Assembly: GCF_013260645.1 (NCBI RefSeq)
Contig: NZ_CP053921.1
Location: 2,177,763 to 2,241,762, forward strand
Reading direction: 5' to 3'
From: Erythrobacter mangrovi
GTDB taxonomy: Bacteria > Pseudomonadota > Alphaproteobacteria > Sphingomonadales > Sphingomonadaceae
Length of the DNA: 64,000 bases
Below are positions 48,568 through 58,581 of this stretch, in pieces (the first letter of the stretch is position 1; the number at the start of each line of letters is the position of its first letter). The translations under genes were made by a program, and so were the position numbers. The notes under the pieces are model-generated. The model did not search any database. It saw nothing but the letters and a program-made list of their open reading frames with translations, and was not told where the DNA came from.

Positions 48568-50100
48568 ATGAGGGTGTCCCACGTAGCGGTCGCAGGCCTG
48601 GCCGCCACTTTCCTTGCCTCTTGCGGTGGGGGCAGCTCGAATGGGGGTGGCGGTGGCAACAACCTGCCGGTGCTGACTGTCACACTCTCGGAAGCCGAGC
48701 AAACCGTGACGGTACCCGACGGCGGTTCGACCACCTTCGGCTTCGGCGCCAGCTATACCGGCACCTCAAGCGAACCGATTATCGCCGATGTGGTCATCAA
48801 CGCAGAGCGCTACCGCCTCGTCGGCACGCCGACGGGATCGGGGACCAGCTTCACCGTAAACCTCGAGACTATCCCCTTCTCGCCCGGCGGGCTGACTACC
48901 AGCAGTATCTTCTTCCGCCTGTGCGCCGATGAGGACTGCGAACGGATCTACCCTGGCTCGTCCGCAGCCTACACACTCAATCTCGATATCCAGGTCGCGG
49001 ATTGGGAGACCGCGCAGCGGCTGGCCGATCACCGCGGCTACGTCAACGTGAACTACAAGCGAGAAGATATCGTACGCCGGTGGCAGTATACCGCTGCCGA
49101 CGGTTCCAGCTTTGGCGCTGCAGCAGCGGGGCGGGGTCGCACCTTCCTCACCGAACTTGCGGCGGACGGCAAGTATTACGCGGTATCGCTCAATACCTCG
49201 TCGGGCACGCGCAATTGGCGGATCGACATGGGCACCGACGTGTTGAGCGACCCGGCTTATCGCGACGGCAAGGTTTATTACACCAGCACCGCTGCCAGCG
49301 GGACCAAGACCCCGATGGTGGTCGATGCCGTGGATGGCACCGCAACGACCCTGCCTGCGTACAATGCGCCGGCAGGAGAGATGAACCAGCCGGTTCCCTA
49401 CATGGATGCGCTGTTCCTGATCGCCGGCGCCAACGGCATGGTCGCGCACGCCTACGACCTCGTAAACGGTACGCTCGCCTGGCAACGAGACTTCGGTGGT
49501 GCGATCATGCAGAGTGCCGCCGTCGCGGTCGACAGCTCGTCGGTCTATGCCTTTGCCGGGCCGACGATCGAGATCCTTTCGCGAACGACCGGCAACCCAA
49601 CCGGCTCGCTCGCTAACCCCGAGTTTGCGGGCGGCGCGCAGTATGCCGCAGCACCGGTCCTCGGACCTGACTCGCGGCTCTTCGCCTTTGCCCTCAGCAA
49701 GTCCTATACCGACGCCTCCCCCATTTCCGCCTGGTCACTGACCAGCGGGAACAAGTTGTGGACCAGCGCCGCGAGCTACTCGGCCTATCCGGTTTATGGG
49801 CAGACCCTGCTGTTCGCGATCAACCCCGCCGAGCGTCGGGTCGACGCATTGCAACCCGATACCGGCGCGGTAGCCTACTCGATCGCCATCCCTGGCACCG
49901 GCGCACTGACTGGCAGCGTAGTCAGCACCCGGTCGCATCTGTTCGTTTCGACCGCGAGCGACAGCTACGCTTTTGACCTCAACTCAGCCACGCGCGCCCA
50001 GGACTGGACAGCGGCAGTCGGCGGAAGGCTGGCGATCACGCCCGACAACCAGCTCATCATTTCCTCAGGCACGCGAGTGACGTCCTACCGCCTGTGGTAA
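48568..50100 (+). CDS. PQQ-like beta-propeller lipoprotein
   Basis: 510-residue lipoprotein. The start MRVSHVAVAGLAATFLASC follows AAGGA and carries a lipobox with C19, then a glycine-rich linker (GGGSSNGGGGG). After an Ig-like region (about 35-150) comes a propeller with repeats of the type LYxxDxxxGTxxW (for example GTLAWQRDFGG, GNKLWTSAA, ATRAQDWTA). This resembles BamB-like or pyrrolo-quinoline propellers but lacks a recognisable cofactor site. Role unknown, probably binding at the envelope. Confidence 0.75.
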   Translation: MRVSHVAVAGLAATFLASCGGGSSNGGGGGNNLPVLTVTLSEAEQTVTVPDGGSTTFGFGASYTGTSSEPIIADVVINAERYRLVGTPTGSGTSFTVNLETIPFSPGGLTTSSIFFRLCADEDCERIYPGSSAAYTLNLDIQVADWETAQRLADHRGYVNVNYKREDIVRRWQYTAADGSSFGAAAAGRGRTFLTELAADGKYYAVSLNTSSGTRNWRIDMGTDVLSDPAYRDGKVYYTSTAASGTKTPMVVDAVDGTATTLPAYNAPAGEMNQPVPYMDALFLIAGANGMVAHAYDLVNGTLAWQRDFGGAIMQSAAVAVDSSSVYAFAGPTIEILSRTTGNPTGSLANPEFAGGAQYAAAPVLGPDSRLFAFALSKSYTDASPISAWSLTSGNKLWTSAASYSAYPVYGQTLLFAINPAERRVDALQPDTGAVAYSIAIPGTGALTGSVVSTRSHLFVSTASDSYAFDLNSATRAQDWTAAVGGRLAITPDNQLIISSGTRVTSYRLW

Positions 50101-50239
50101 GTCAAAGTGCCGCCGGTCGGCGATCTGGGCAGAAATAGCCCTTCGCCGACCGGTGGGCGTAGTTTGCCGAAAAACCTGCCCTTGACCGCATAACTATGTA
50201 TGACGCCCCGGTGCCAAAGAAGACACAGGGGTAGACTTG

Positions 50240-52306
50240 ATGCGCCGTACTATTAGTTCCAGCCGCGCCGCCGTTTCGGCGCTCGCACTTTCACTGACAT
50301 TCCTTGCCGCGCCCTCCTTCGCCGATGAGCAGGGCAACAGCGCTGCCGGCGACGAGCATACGATCGTCGTGACCGGCCAGGCCAAAATCGGCGAATACGG
50401 GCTCGACCTGACGGCCGGCGATCCTTCCGCGGATCCGGGCGACGACTTCGAGCGCTTTGCATCCGGCGCATGGATCGACCGCACCGAAATCCCCGGCGAC
50501 CGTCCCTCGGTCGGTTCCTTCAACAATTTGCGCGAAGACGTGACCGAACAGGTCAATGGACTGATCACCGAAGCTCCGACAACCGCCCAGTACGGTGCAC
50601 TGTACAAGACCTTCATGGACGAAAAGGCGATCGAAAAGGCGGGCCTCGCGCCGCTCAAGCGCGATCTCGCCAAGGTCGATGCGATCCAGGACAAGGTCGC
50701 ATTCGCCCGCTTCATGGGTTCGACCTATGACAAGTTCGGCGCGACGCTGTTCGGAACCGGGCCCTATGCGGATCCCGACGATCCGACGGTGAATTCGCTG
50801 TGGATGTTCTCGACCGGCCTCGGTCTTCCCGAGAAGGACTATTATTTCAGCGACAAGTTCTCGGCCCAGCGCGGCGCCTATCTGGACTATCTCGAGCGCA
50901 CCTTCCGCGCAATCGGCGTGGCCAATCCGCGCGAAGCCGCGAGCCGCGTCTTCACCTTCGAGACCTACATTGCCGAGCTCAACTGGGACGTAGAACAGAA
51001 ACGCGATATCGCCGCCATCAACAACCCGATGTCGAGCGAGGAACTCGCCGCCTATGCCCCGGGGATCGACTGGGATGCCTTCTTCGAAGGCAACAACGTT
51101 CCCCCGCAGAAGCGCATCATCGTAACCGATAATACCGCAGTGAAGGCGATCGCGGCACTCTATGGCAGCACCGATCTCGAAACACTCAAGCTGTGGCAAA
51201 AGGCGCAGGTCGCGCACCAGGCTTCACCCTATCTCAACAAGAAGATGGTCGACAGCCGGTTCGAGTTCACCAGCAAGCTTTCAGGCGTCAGCGAACAGCG
51301 CGCCCGCTGGAAGCGTGCGGTCGACCTGATCAACGGCCAGCTCGGCGAGCTGGTCGGCGAAGCCTACGTCGGCGAATACTTCCCGCGGATCGCCAAGACC
51401 CGGATGGACGAGCTGGTCGGCAACCTCAAGCTGGCCATGGCCGACCGTATTCGCGGCAACGATTGGATGAGCGAAGCGACCAAGACCGCCGCTCTCGAGA
51501 AGCTCGAGAAGATGGAGGTTATGGTCGGTTACCCCAAGGAGTTCCGCGACTATTCGGAGCTCCCGGTTAGCGAAACCAGCCTCTACGACAACATGGTCGC
51601 CGCGACCAAGTTCAACGCCGACTATGCGATGAGCGACCTCGGCGAGCCGGTAGATCGCAGCAAGTGGGGCATGAACCCGCAGACCGTGAACGCCTACAAC
51701 GGCGGCCTCGAGAACAAGATGGTCTTCCCGGCCGGCATCCTCCAGCCGCCCTTCTTCGACCCTTGGGCCGACCCGGCGGTGAACTATGGCGCGATCGGCG
51801 TGGTTATCGGCCACGAAATCAGCCATGGCTTCGACGATCAGGGCCGCAAGATCGACGCCAACGGCGCGATCAAGGACTGGTGGACCGCTGAGGACAACGA
51901 GCGGTTCAAGGCCGAGTCCAAGAAGTTCGGCGACCAATACGCCAAGTTCGAGGTCGTCCCCGGCGCCTTCATCAACCCCGAGCTGACCATGGGCGAGAAT
52001 ATCGCGGACCTGGCCGGCGTGCTGGTGGCCTTTGACGCCTACCACAAGTCGCTGAACGGGCAGGAAGCTCCGGTGATCGACGGGCTGACCGGCGACCAGC
52101 GCTTCTTCCTCGCCTATGCGCAGGTATGGCGGGCCAAGGCGCGGGAAGACGCGCTGCGCAACCAGGTCACCACCGACCCGCACAGCCCGGCGCGCTACCG
52201 CACCATCGCCCCGCTGCGCAACGTCGACGCCTGGTACGAAGCTTTCGGCATCACTCCAGATGACGACATGTACATCGCGCCCGAGGACCGCGCACGGATT
52301 TGGTAA
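50240..52306 (+). CDS. M13 family metallopeptidase (neprilysin-like)
   Basis: 688-residue secreted zinc endopeptidase. The ATG at 50240 is used rather than the TTG one codon before. A signal peptide ends near FLAAPSFADEQ. The zinc motif is HEISH with H525, E526 and H529 (GHEISHGFDDQGRK), and the third ligand is the Glu of GENIADLAG. Typical NAYNGG and the C-terminal PxRYRTIAPLRN (NVDAWYEAF) are present. A strong terminator hairpin follows. Confidence 0.94.
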   Translation: MRRTISSSRAAVSALALSLTFLAAPSFADEQGNSAAGDEHTIVVTGQAKIGEYGLDLTAGDPSADPGDDFERFASGAWIDRTEIPGDRPSVGSFNNLREDVTEQVNGLITEAPTTAQYGALYKTFMDEKAIEKAGLAPLKRDLAKVDAIQDKVAFARFMGSTYDKFGATLFGTGPYADPDDPTVNSLWMFSTGLGLPEKDYYFSDKFSAQRGAYLDYLERTFRAIGVANPREAASRVFTFETYIAELNWDVEQKRDIAAINNPMSSEELAAYAPGIDWDAFFEGNNVPPQKRIIVTDNTAVKAIAALYGSTDLETLKLWQKAQVAHQASPYLNKKMVDSRFEFTSKLSGVSEQRARWKRAVDLINGQLGELVGEAYVGEYFPRIAKTRMDELVGNLKLAMADRIRGNDWMSEATKTAALEKLEKMEVMVGYPKEFRDYSELPVSETSLYDNMVAATKFNADYAMSDLGEPVDRSKWGMNPQTVNAYNGGLENKMVFPAGILQPPFFDPWADPAVNYGAIGVVIGHEISHGFDDQGRKIDANGAIKDWWTAEDNERFKAESKKFGDQYAKFEVVPGAFINPELTMGENIADLAGVLVAFDAYHKSLNGQEAPVIDGLTGDQRFFLAYAQVWRAKAREDALRNQVTTDPHSPARYRTIAPLRNVDAWYEAFGITPDDDMYIAPEDRARIW

Positions 52307-52320
52307 TCCTGTAGTTGCAC

Positions 52321-52358
52321 AAGTAGCGAGCGGTGCCTGGAGCACTCGCTCGCTACTT
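52321..52358 (+). terminator. Hairpin terminator of the M13 peptidase gene
   Basis: AAGTAGCGAGCG (52321-52332) pairs perfectly with CGCTCGCTACTT (52347-52358), and an inner GTGC/GCAC stem extends it. Downstream bases are only weakly T-rich (TTTACG), so termination relies on the long stem. Confidence 0.75.
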
Positions 52359-52437
52359 TACGCTCGAGAAAATTGTTAACGAATCCCACCTAACGTAGAA
52401 TAAAGCCCTTTAATTCAGGGGATTTATTTCGCTGCAC

Positions 52438-53619
52438 GTGGAAACTTCCAGTCGCCTAAAACCCCGAGCATGCTCCGAACTTGCCTCAGCGGGCGAGGTC
52501 GATCCCCATGAAGTGCGCCGCGAGGCAGTACTGTCCATGCTTGAGAGGGAGCGGCACGCGTTGAGCGCAAGCCTGCTGGGCATAGCAATACTGACGGTCA
52601 GTATTGTCTCCATCCCGGCGCGGGGAATTCTCGGGTGGTTCCTCGCTGCCCGCGTTGCATCCTTCCTGTTCACCCGCTGGTCGGCCACGCGGCTCGAAGC
52701 CAAGCTGGACGCGCGTCGGCCGCTCGATCGTGCGGAGCAGGTTCTGTTCACATCCATGGCCGTCGCGGGTGCGACACTGGGGCTGCTGTTGTGGCCTGCC
52801 CCGCCCGGTGCACCGCTTGCAGCGATCGCGACGATCCATGTCGCCGTAATGTTGGTGATCACGCTGATCGCCGTCACGCTGGCGGCCTTCCCTGGACCAC
52901 GCGACGCCATGCTCGCCAGTTTCTGGATCGTCACCTGCACCATCGTGCTTGCGCATCCGGCCAGGTTCGACCCGGTATTCGTGCTCGTCTCCACGGTATT
53001 CGTAGTGGGCGTGCGGGTCTATGCAGCCAATACCGGCGTCCATATCGTCTGCGCGGCGCGGACGCTGGTCGAGAATCGCAAGCTAGCGGAAGAGCTGGCT
53101 GAGGCCCTGGCCCATGCAGAGTTCCTCAGCTGGCGCGACCCGCTGACAGGCCTGTTCAACCGGCGCAGGCTGTTCGAGGAACGCCAGGCACGAACCAATG
53201 ACGCGCCGCGCCACTTGCTTGCCGTCGATCTCGACCGCTTCAAATCCATCAACGACCAGTTCGGCCATGCGGTCGGCGACCACGTGCTGATCGCTGCCGC
53301 CGATGCCGTTCGTGAAGTCCTGGCTCGGCGGGCCGAGACGGGCGAGCATCAGGCCTACCGCCTCGGTGGCGAGGAATTCCTCGTGATCGTCGAGGGCGTC
53401 GATACAAGGATCGCGGAAGCCATGGCCGAGGAATTGCGCCACGCGATAGCCGCCATCGGTGGGCACCTAGAGACGCAGCAGCCCCTGTCGGTCACGGCTT
53501 CGATCGGCCTGACACAATGGTGCATGGACGAAGAGCTCGACGACGCGCTGCTTCGTTCGGACATGGCTTGCTATGATGCCAAACGCCAGGGCCGCAACCT
53601 TGTCCGCTGCACCGCCTGA
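52438..53619 (+). CDS. Membrane diguanylate cyclase, copy 1
   Basis: 393-residue protein making cyclic di-GMP from GTP. Six hydrophobic segments in the N-terminal half (about 40-200) precede a GGDEF domain with RLGGEEFLVIVEG. The DPLTGLFNRRRLFEER motif opens the cyclase domain. There is no RxxD just before the GGEEF, so no product-inhibition site is visible. The start is a GTG here; an ATG at 52537 (MLERERHALS) is an alternative. Paralogous to the next gene. Confidence 0.85.
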   Translation: METSSRLKPRACSELASAGEVDPHEVRREAVLSMLERERHALSASLLGIAILTVSIVSIPARGILGWFLAARVASFLFTRWSATRLEAKLDARRPLDRAEQVLFTSMAVAGATLGLLLWPAPPGAPLAAIATIHVAVMLVITLIAVTLAAFPGPRDAMLASFWIVTCTIVLAHPARFDPVFVLVSTVFVVGVRVYAANTGVHIVCAARTLVENRKLAEELAEALAHAEFLSWRDPLTGLFNRRRLFEERQARTNDAPRHLLAVDLDRFKSINDQFGHAVGDHVLIAAADAVREVLARRAETGEHQAYRLGGEEFLVIVEGVDTRIAEAMAEELRHAIAAIGGHLETQQPLSVTASIGLTQWCMDEELDDALLRSDMACYDAKRQGRNLVRCTA

Positions 53620-53806
53620 CAGCCTGCCATGCGGCGTCCGTGGAAGACCACAGCCACAAGGTTCAGGCCACACTCAAAGCGATGAAAAGCGGCAGAATCC
53701 GCCAAGACCAAGCCTGTTCCGTCTGGTGATACGATAGCGATTGCCCTATTTGAGTAGCCGTGGGGTTACCGTTATGACCTTGCATGGGCTGTGGGGGTCG
53801 TAGCGC

Positions 53807-54973
53807 ATGGATGCGCAGGATTGGTTCGGTTTCCCGGAACGGGACGAGGATTGGCAACGCGAAGCCTGGCGTGAGACCGTGCGCGCCGTTGTTGTTACCG
53901 AACAGCGCGCCTTCATCGCCAATGTCCTGGCCTGGTTGGGCATGTGCGTCGCGGCATGGTTCATGTCCAATCCTGCGGCATTCATTCTACCGCTGACCAT
54001 GCGGCTGCTGGCGCTCTCAGGCTCTCGCCTGTCCTGGAACCACATTCGCCGCCGGCTCGATCGTGGCCAACCGCTCGAACCGGCCATGAAGATTCTGACG
54101 GTGATGCTGTTCTTCGGTGGGATGAGCTGGGCATTCCTGCTGATCCCCCTGATCGACGAGCCGGCAGCCCATCCCGCACGCATGGTGATCGGCGGGGGAA
54201 CCCTGATTGCGGTCGCCATGATTACCAGCATGATCGCGCCGCTGAGAACTGCGACAATTGCCTACGCCGGGGGTTTCGCCTTGACGATAGGCGCGGGGCT
54301 GCTCCTTGCCCCGGCAGACCTGGCCCTGCCGGCCGCCGCAGGCTTGTCGATGCTGTTCACGGCCATCCTGATCTATGCCTTCGCCAATGCCCGCCAGCGC
54401 CAGTTCGCTGCCGACATGCTGGTGGAGAACCGCCGTCTCAGCGAAAGACTGACCGAGGCCCTCGCGCATTCGGAATTCATGGCGGTACACGACCCGCTGA
54501 CGGGCCTGTTCAATCGCCGCGCCCTGTTCGAGCGCGGACTGGTCGATCGCGCCACCAACGATCGCGCGCACCTGCTCGTCGTCGACCTCGATCATTTCAA
54601 ACAGCTCAACGACTCCTATGGCCACGACATGGGCGACAAGGCGCTGATCGCCGCAGCGGCGCTGATGCGCGACGCACTGCGCGCCCATTCCCCGGGTGAA
54701 CATTTCGCGGTCCGTCTGGGCGGCGAGGAATTCGGCGTCTTCCTCGACGAAGCGGATGAGGAGCGCACACTGCAATTTGCCGAAGATTTGCGCGAGGGGC
54801 TCGCCCGGCTCCATGACGAATTGGGGCTGCCCCAGGGTGCGACCAGCGCCTCCATCGGTGTGGCGCAGCACCTGCGCGGGGAAGCGGTCGCAACCAGCCT
54901 GCTCAGGGCCGACGCAGCGATGTATGACGCCAAGGCCGAGGGTCGCAATCGCGTTCGCCGCGAAGATCGCTGA
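53807..54973 (+). CDS. Membrane diguanylate cyclase, copy 2
   Basis: 388-residue paralogue of copy 1 with the same layout: hydrophobic N-terminal region (about 35-190), DPLTGLFNRRALFERG, then RLGGEEFGVFLDEADEE. No RxxD inhibitory site is seen before the GGEEF. ATG at 53807. The N-terminal membrane region probably senses an envelope or small-molecule signal that is not identifiable. It is followed after nine bases by thpR, likely in the same transcript. Confidence 0.87.
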   Translation: MDAQDWFGFPERDEDWQREAWRETVRAVVVTEQRAFIANVLAWLGMCVAAWFMSNPAAFILPLTMRLLALSGSRLSWNHIRRRLDRGQPLEPAMKILTVMLFFGGMSWAFLLIPLIDEPAAHPARMVIGGGTLIAVAMITSMIAPLRTATIAYAGGFALTIGAGLLLAPADLALPAAAGLSMLFTAILIYAFANARQRQFAADMLVENRRLSERLTEALAHSEFMAVHDPLTGLFNRRALFERGLVDRATNDRAHLLVVDLDHFKQLNDSYGHDMGDKALIAAAALMRDALRAHSPGEHFAVRLGGEEFGVFLDEADEERTLQFAEDLREGLARLHDELGLPQGATSASIGVAQHLRGEAVATSLLRADAAMYDAKAEGRNRVRREDR

Positions 54974-54982
54974 CCTGTCGCC

Positions 54983-55528
54983 ATGCAACACCGGCTTTTC
55001 GTAGGATTGCGCCCACCACCAGCGATCCGTGCGGCCCTGATCGGCGAAATGTATGGCGTCGACGGCGCACGGTGGCAGGACGATGCCCAGTTGCACCTGA
55101 CCCTGCGCTATATCGGCGAAGTCGATGGCCGCACTGCCGAAGACCTCGCGCGGGAACTGGGCCGGATCACCGCCCCTGCATTCACGCTGCAGTTGCGTGG
55201 GACCGGTGCCTTCACGAAGAAGGATCAGCCGCACACACTATGGGCGGGAACCGGGGCCTGCGACGCGCTCGATCGCCTGCAGCACAAGGTCGAACGCGCC
55301 AGCCAGGCGGCCGGGATCGCGCAGGAACCGCGCAAGTTCGTCCCACATGTAACGCTTGCCCGGCTGAACTCGCGGAGCGGATCGCCGATCGCCTTCCTCC
55401 AGCGAACCGCAGGTCTGCAACTGGACGAATGGGCGGTCGAGGAGTTCACCCTGTTCGAAAGCCACCTGCGGCCCGAGGGATCGCTGTACGAACCCGTCAT
55501 ACGCTACGCGCTGGACGCCGCAGGGTAG
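54983..55528 (+). CDS. thpR: RNA 2',3'-cyclic phosphodiesterase
   Basis: 181-residue 2H phosphoesterase (LigT/ThpR) that opens 2',3'-cyclic phosphate ends of RNA. The two catalytic HxTx motifs are HLTLRYIG (about 36-43) and HVTLARLN (about 115-122). The N-terminal RLFVGLRPP is the family start. Length is normal. Downstream of a diguanylate cyclase gene with nine bases between. Confidence 0.92.
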   Translation: MQHRLFVGLRPPPAIRAALIGEMYGVDGARWQDDAQLHLTLRYIGEVDGRTAEDLARELGRITAPAFTLQLRGTGAFTKKDQPHTLWAGTGACDALDRLQHKVERASQAAGIAQEPRKFVPHVTLARLNSRSGSPIAFLQRTAGLQLDEWAVEEFTLFESHLRPEGSLYEPVIRYALDAAG

Positions 55529-55674
55529 GTTACCAGGGGTTGGCTTCGACGAACCGCCGACTCTCCCCGACCGAAAGCATTACCGGGCTTGCACATGCGC
55601 CCGTGATCCTTTCCATACCTCGCCGTTTCATTGTGTGGGCGCAGACTGCGCCCCTCTAAACGGATGGAGAGATC

Positions 55675-57852
55675 ATGAAGGCCCATATCCTGGCCACCGC
55701 CGCATGCCTGGCGCTCGCGCCCTTTGCCGCAGCTCCGGCGATGGCGCAATCGACCGACCGGGCGGCGCTCGAATGGGACGCACTCTATTTCGCCAACGAT
55801 AGCACCCTGCCATTCCACGCGCCCGATTTCACCAAAATCACGCCCGAAGTGATGGAAGTGGCGTTCGAGAAGGCGATGGCGATCCACAATGGCGAGATCG
55901 CAGCTATCAAGAACAATCCCGAAGCACCCAGCTTCGACAACACCATCGTAGCGCTCGAGACCTCGGGTCGCATGCTCAACCGCGTGGCAAGGGTGTTCTT
56001 CGCGCTGACCGGTGCGAACACCAACGACGCGCTCGACGATATCCAGACGAGGATCAGCCCCAAGCTGACCACGCACGGCGATGCGATCACGCTCGACCCA
56101 GTGCTCTTCGCCCGCGTGAAGGCGGTCTATGACAATCGCGCGGCGATGACCATGACTCCCGAGGATGCTGCGCTGCTCGAGGATACCTATGAGGGGATGG
56201 TCCATGCCGGCGCGCTGCTGACCGCGGCGCAGCGCGAGCAGGTCAAGCAGCTCAACACCGAGCTTTCGAAGACCACCACCCAATTCGCCCAGACCGCGCG
56301 CTCGGCGATGTCGGACCAGCCGCTGATCGTCGACACGCGCGAAGAGCTGGCGGGCCTCTCGGACGCCGATATCAAGGCCGCCGCCGACCTTGCCGCGAGC
56401 AAGGGCCACCCCGGCAAGTTCGCGATCGCGCTGCAGAACACCACCCAGCAGCCGCTGCTGCCCAGCCTGACCAACCGCGCCACGCGCGAGAAGCTGTTCC
56501 AGCTTTCCTTCCACCGCGCCGATGGCCAGCGGGCCGTGGACACGCGCATGCTCGCGGCCAAGATCGCCAAGCTGCGCGCGGAGAAGGCGGCGCTGTTCGG
56601 CGCGCCCGACTGGGCGACCTACGCGATGTGGGACCGCATGGCGGAAAAGCCCAAGACCGCGCTCGACTTCATGCAGCAGATGGTTCCCGCCCTCGCCGCC
56701 ACGCAACGGCGCGAAGCTGCCATGCTCAACGAAGCGATCAAGGCCGATGGCGGCGACTATGAAGTCAAGCCGTGGGACTGGTATCGCTACGCCAACCGCA
56801 TCAAGGCCGAACGCTACGATCTCGACCAGGACAAGGTCATGGAATATTTCCAGATCGACCGCGTGCTGGAAGACGGCGTGTTCTACGCCGCGAACAAGCT
56901 CTACGGCCTGAGCTTCAAGAAGCGCTCCGACCTGCCCGTCTACCACCCGGATGTGAGCGTCTACACGGTCTATGACCGCGACGGTTCGGAACTGGGCCTG
57001 TTCTATTTCGATCCCTACCAGCGCCCGTCCAAGCGCGGCGGTGCGTGGATGTCGAACTTCGTCGAGCAGAGCCACCTGTGGAACACCAAGCCGGTGATCT
57101 ACAACGTGCTCAACATCTCCAAGGCAGCCGAAGGTGAAGTGCAACTGGTCAGCTTCGACAATGTCGAAACCATGTTCCACGAATTCGGCCACGCACTGCA
57201 CGGCTTCTTCGCCGACCAGCGCTATGAAAGCCTTTCGGGCACCGCCGTGGCGCGCGACTTCGTCGAATATCCAAGCCAGGTCAACGAGATCTGGGCGACC
57301 TGGCCCGAAGTGCTGGCCAACTATGCCAAGCACTACAAGACGGGCGAGCGGATCCCGGCCGAGATGATCGAGAAGATCGAGGCTGCGGGCAAGTTCAACC
57401 AGGGCTACGATTTCGGCGAAACCGTGACCGCGGCATTGCTCGACATGAAGTGGGCCGCGCTGTCGAAGGAAGAGGCAGCAGCTATCGACACGCCCGAGAA
57501 GGTCGATGCCTTCGAACGCAAGGCACTGGGCGAACTCGGGCTGGAGATCGACCTGGTCCCGCCGCGTTACCGCACCACCTACTTCAACCACATCTTCTCC
57601 AGCCCGGCCGGTTATTCGGCAGGCTACTACAGCTATCTGTGGACGCAGATGCTCGACCAGGACAGCCGCAAGTGGTTCCGCGACAATGGCGGGCTGACGC
57701 GCGCCAACGGCGACCACTATCGCGCCACCGTGCTGAGCCGCGGCGGGACGATGGATTACTTCGAGATGTTCCGCAATTTCGCGGGCCGTAACCCCGACGT
57801 CACCCCGATGCTCGAGGCCCGCGGGCTGACTGGTGGCGAGGGCGCCGAGTAA
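55675..57852 (+). CDS. dcp: M3 family dipeptidyl carboxypeptidase
   Basis: 725-residue metallopeptidase releasing C-terminal dipeptides. The N-terminus has a signal peptide (LATAACLALAPFAAAPAMAQ), so it should be periplasmic. The zinc motif is HEFGH with H502, E503 and H506, and the blocks FNQGYDFGETVTA and SAGYYSYLWTQMLDQD are as in Dcp. It is longer than E. coli Dcp because of the leader. Converges with btuD, with which its end touches (57852/57853). Confidence 0.93.
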   Translation: MKAHILATAACLALAPFAAAPAMAQSTDRAALEWDALYFANDSTLPFHAPDFTKITPEVMEVAFEKAMAIHNGEIAAIKNNPEAPSFDNTIVALETSGRMLNRVARVFFALTGANTNDALDDIQTRISPKLTTHGDAITLDPVLFARVKAVYDNRAAMTMTPEDAALLEDTYEGMVHAGALLTAAQREQVKQLNTELSKTTTQFAQTARSAMSDQPLIVDTREELAGLSDADIKAAADLAASKGHPGKFAIALQNTTQQPLLPSLTNRATREKLFQLSFHRADGQRAVDTRMLAAKIAKLRAEKAALFGAPDWATYAMWDRMAEKPKTALDFMQQMVPALAATQRREAAMLNEAIKADGGDYEVKPWDWYRYANRIKAERYDLDQDKVMEYFQIDRVLEDGVFYAANKLYGLSFKKRSDLPVYHPDVSVYTVYDRDGSELGLFYFDPYQRPSKRGGAWMSNFVEQSHLWNTKPVIYNVLNISKAAEGEVQLVSFDNVETMFHEFGHALHGFFADQRYESLSGTAVARDFVEYPSQVNEIWATWPEVLANYAKHYKTGERIPAEMIEKIEAAGKFNQGYDFGETVTAALLDMKWAALSKEEAAAIDTPEKVDAFERKALGELGLEIDLVPPRYRTTYFNHIFSSPAGYSAGYYSYLWTQMLDQDSRKWFRDNGGLTRANGDHYRATVLSRGGTMDYFEMFRNFAGRNPDVTPMLEARGLTGGEGAE

Positions 57853-58581
57853 TCAGCGAGTAATCAACGCCCGGTGGTGCGGTTCGCCGACCCACCAGGC
57901 CGCGACCTTCCAGACGCGCTCGATCACCTGTGGGTCGAGCGCGTTTTCGCATACCCCGTCGGCGGCAATGCCCCCGCGGTCGAGGACGACCACACGGTCG
58001 GCATGGTTCATCGCATGGGCCAGGTCGTGCAGGACGAGGACCACCCCTGCCCCCGCATCGGCTGCCGCACGCAGGTGGCGCAGCAGCGCCAACTGGTGCG
58101 CCAGGTCGAGCGCAGCGAGCGGCTCATCAGCCAGGATCCAGCACGGCTCCCCGGCAAGCACGCGGGCCAGCAGCACCCGCGCGGTTTCGCCGCCTGACAG
58201 CGATTGCGCACGGCGATCCGCCAGGCCCGCAATGTCGAGCGCCGCCAGCGCTACATCGACCGGTTCGGTGCGATTGTCGCCATGTGGCATGCGCCCCAGT
58301 GCAACGATGCTGCGCACGGGCACGTCCCACACGATCTCGTGGGCCTGCGGCAGGTAGCCCATCGCTTTCGCGCGCTCGCGCGGCAGCATTTCGGCCAAAT
58401 TGGCCTCGCCGAGCATGACGTGCCCTCTGTCGGGCTCCAGCAATCCCGCCAAGGCTTCGAGCAGCGTCGACTTGCCCGCACCATTCGGCCCGCAGATGGC
58501 GGTGATGGTGCCGGGCTCGAGCTCGAGTGAGACCTCGCGGAGCCGCTCGGAGACGGCCAGGTCGTGCGCCGACAGGATCAT
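57853..58581 (-). CDS. btuD: Vitamin B12 ABC transporter ATP-binding protein
   Basis: 242-residue ATPase of the B12/haem/ferrichrome importer group. Walker A GPNGAGKST (31-39), signature LSGGETARVLLAR and Walker B CWILADEPLAALD are present. It overlaps the permease gene by 4 bp (ATGA) and is the last gene of the riboswitch-controlled operon, which identifies B12 as the likely substrate. The longer open frame upstream is not used. Confidence 0.9.
   Translation of the reverse strand: MILSAHDLAVSERLREVSLELEPGTITAICGPNGAGKSTLLEALAGLLEPDRGHVMLGEANLAEMLPRERAKAMGYLPQAHEIVWDVPVRSIVALGRMPHGDNRTEPVDVALAALDIAGLADRRAQSLSGGETARVLLARVLAGEPCWILADEPLAALDLAHQLALLRHLRAAADAGAGVVLVLHDLAHAMNHADRVVVLDRGGIAADGVCENALDPQVIERVWKVAAWWVGEPHHRALITR

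Noticed and set aside
55504..57717. 737-residue open frame opposite the M3 peptidase
   Set aside because: It mirrors the reverse complement of a recognised protease and has no own RBS, signal or motif.
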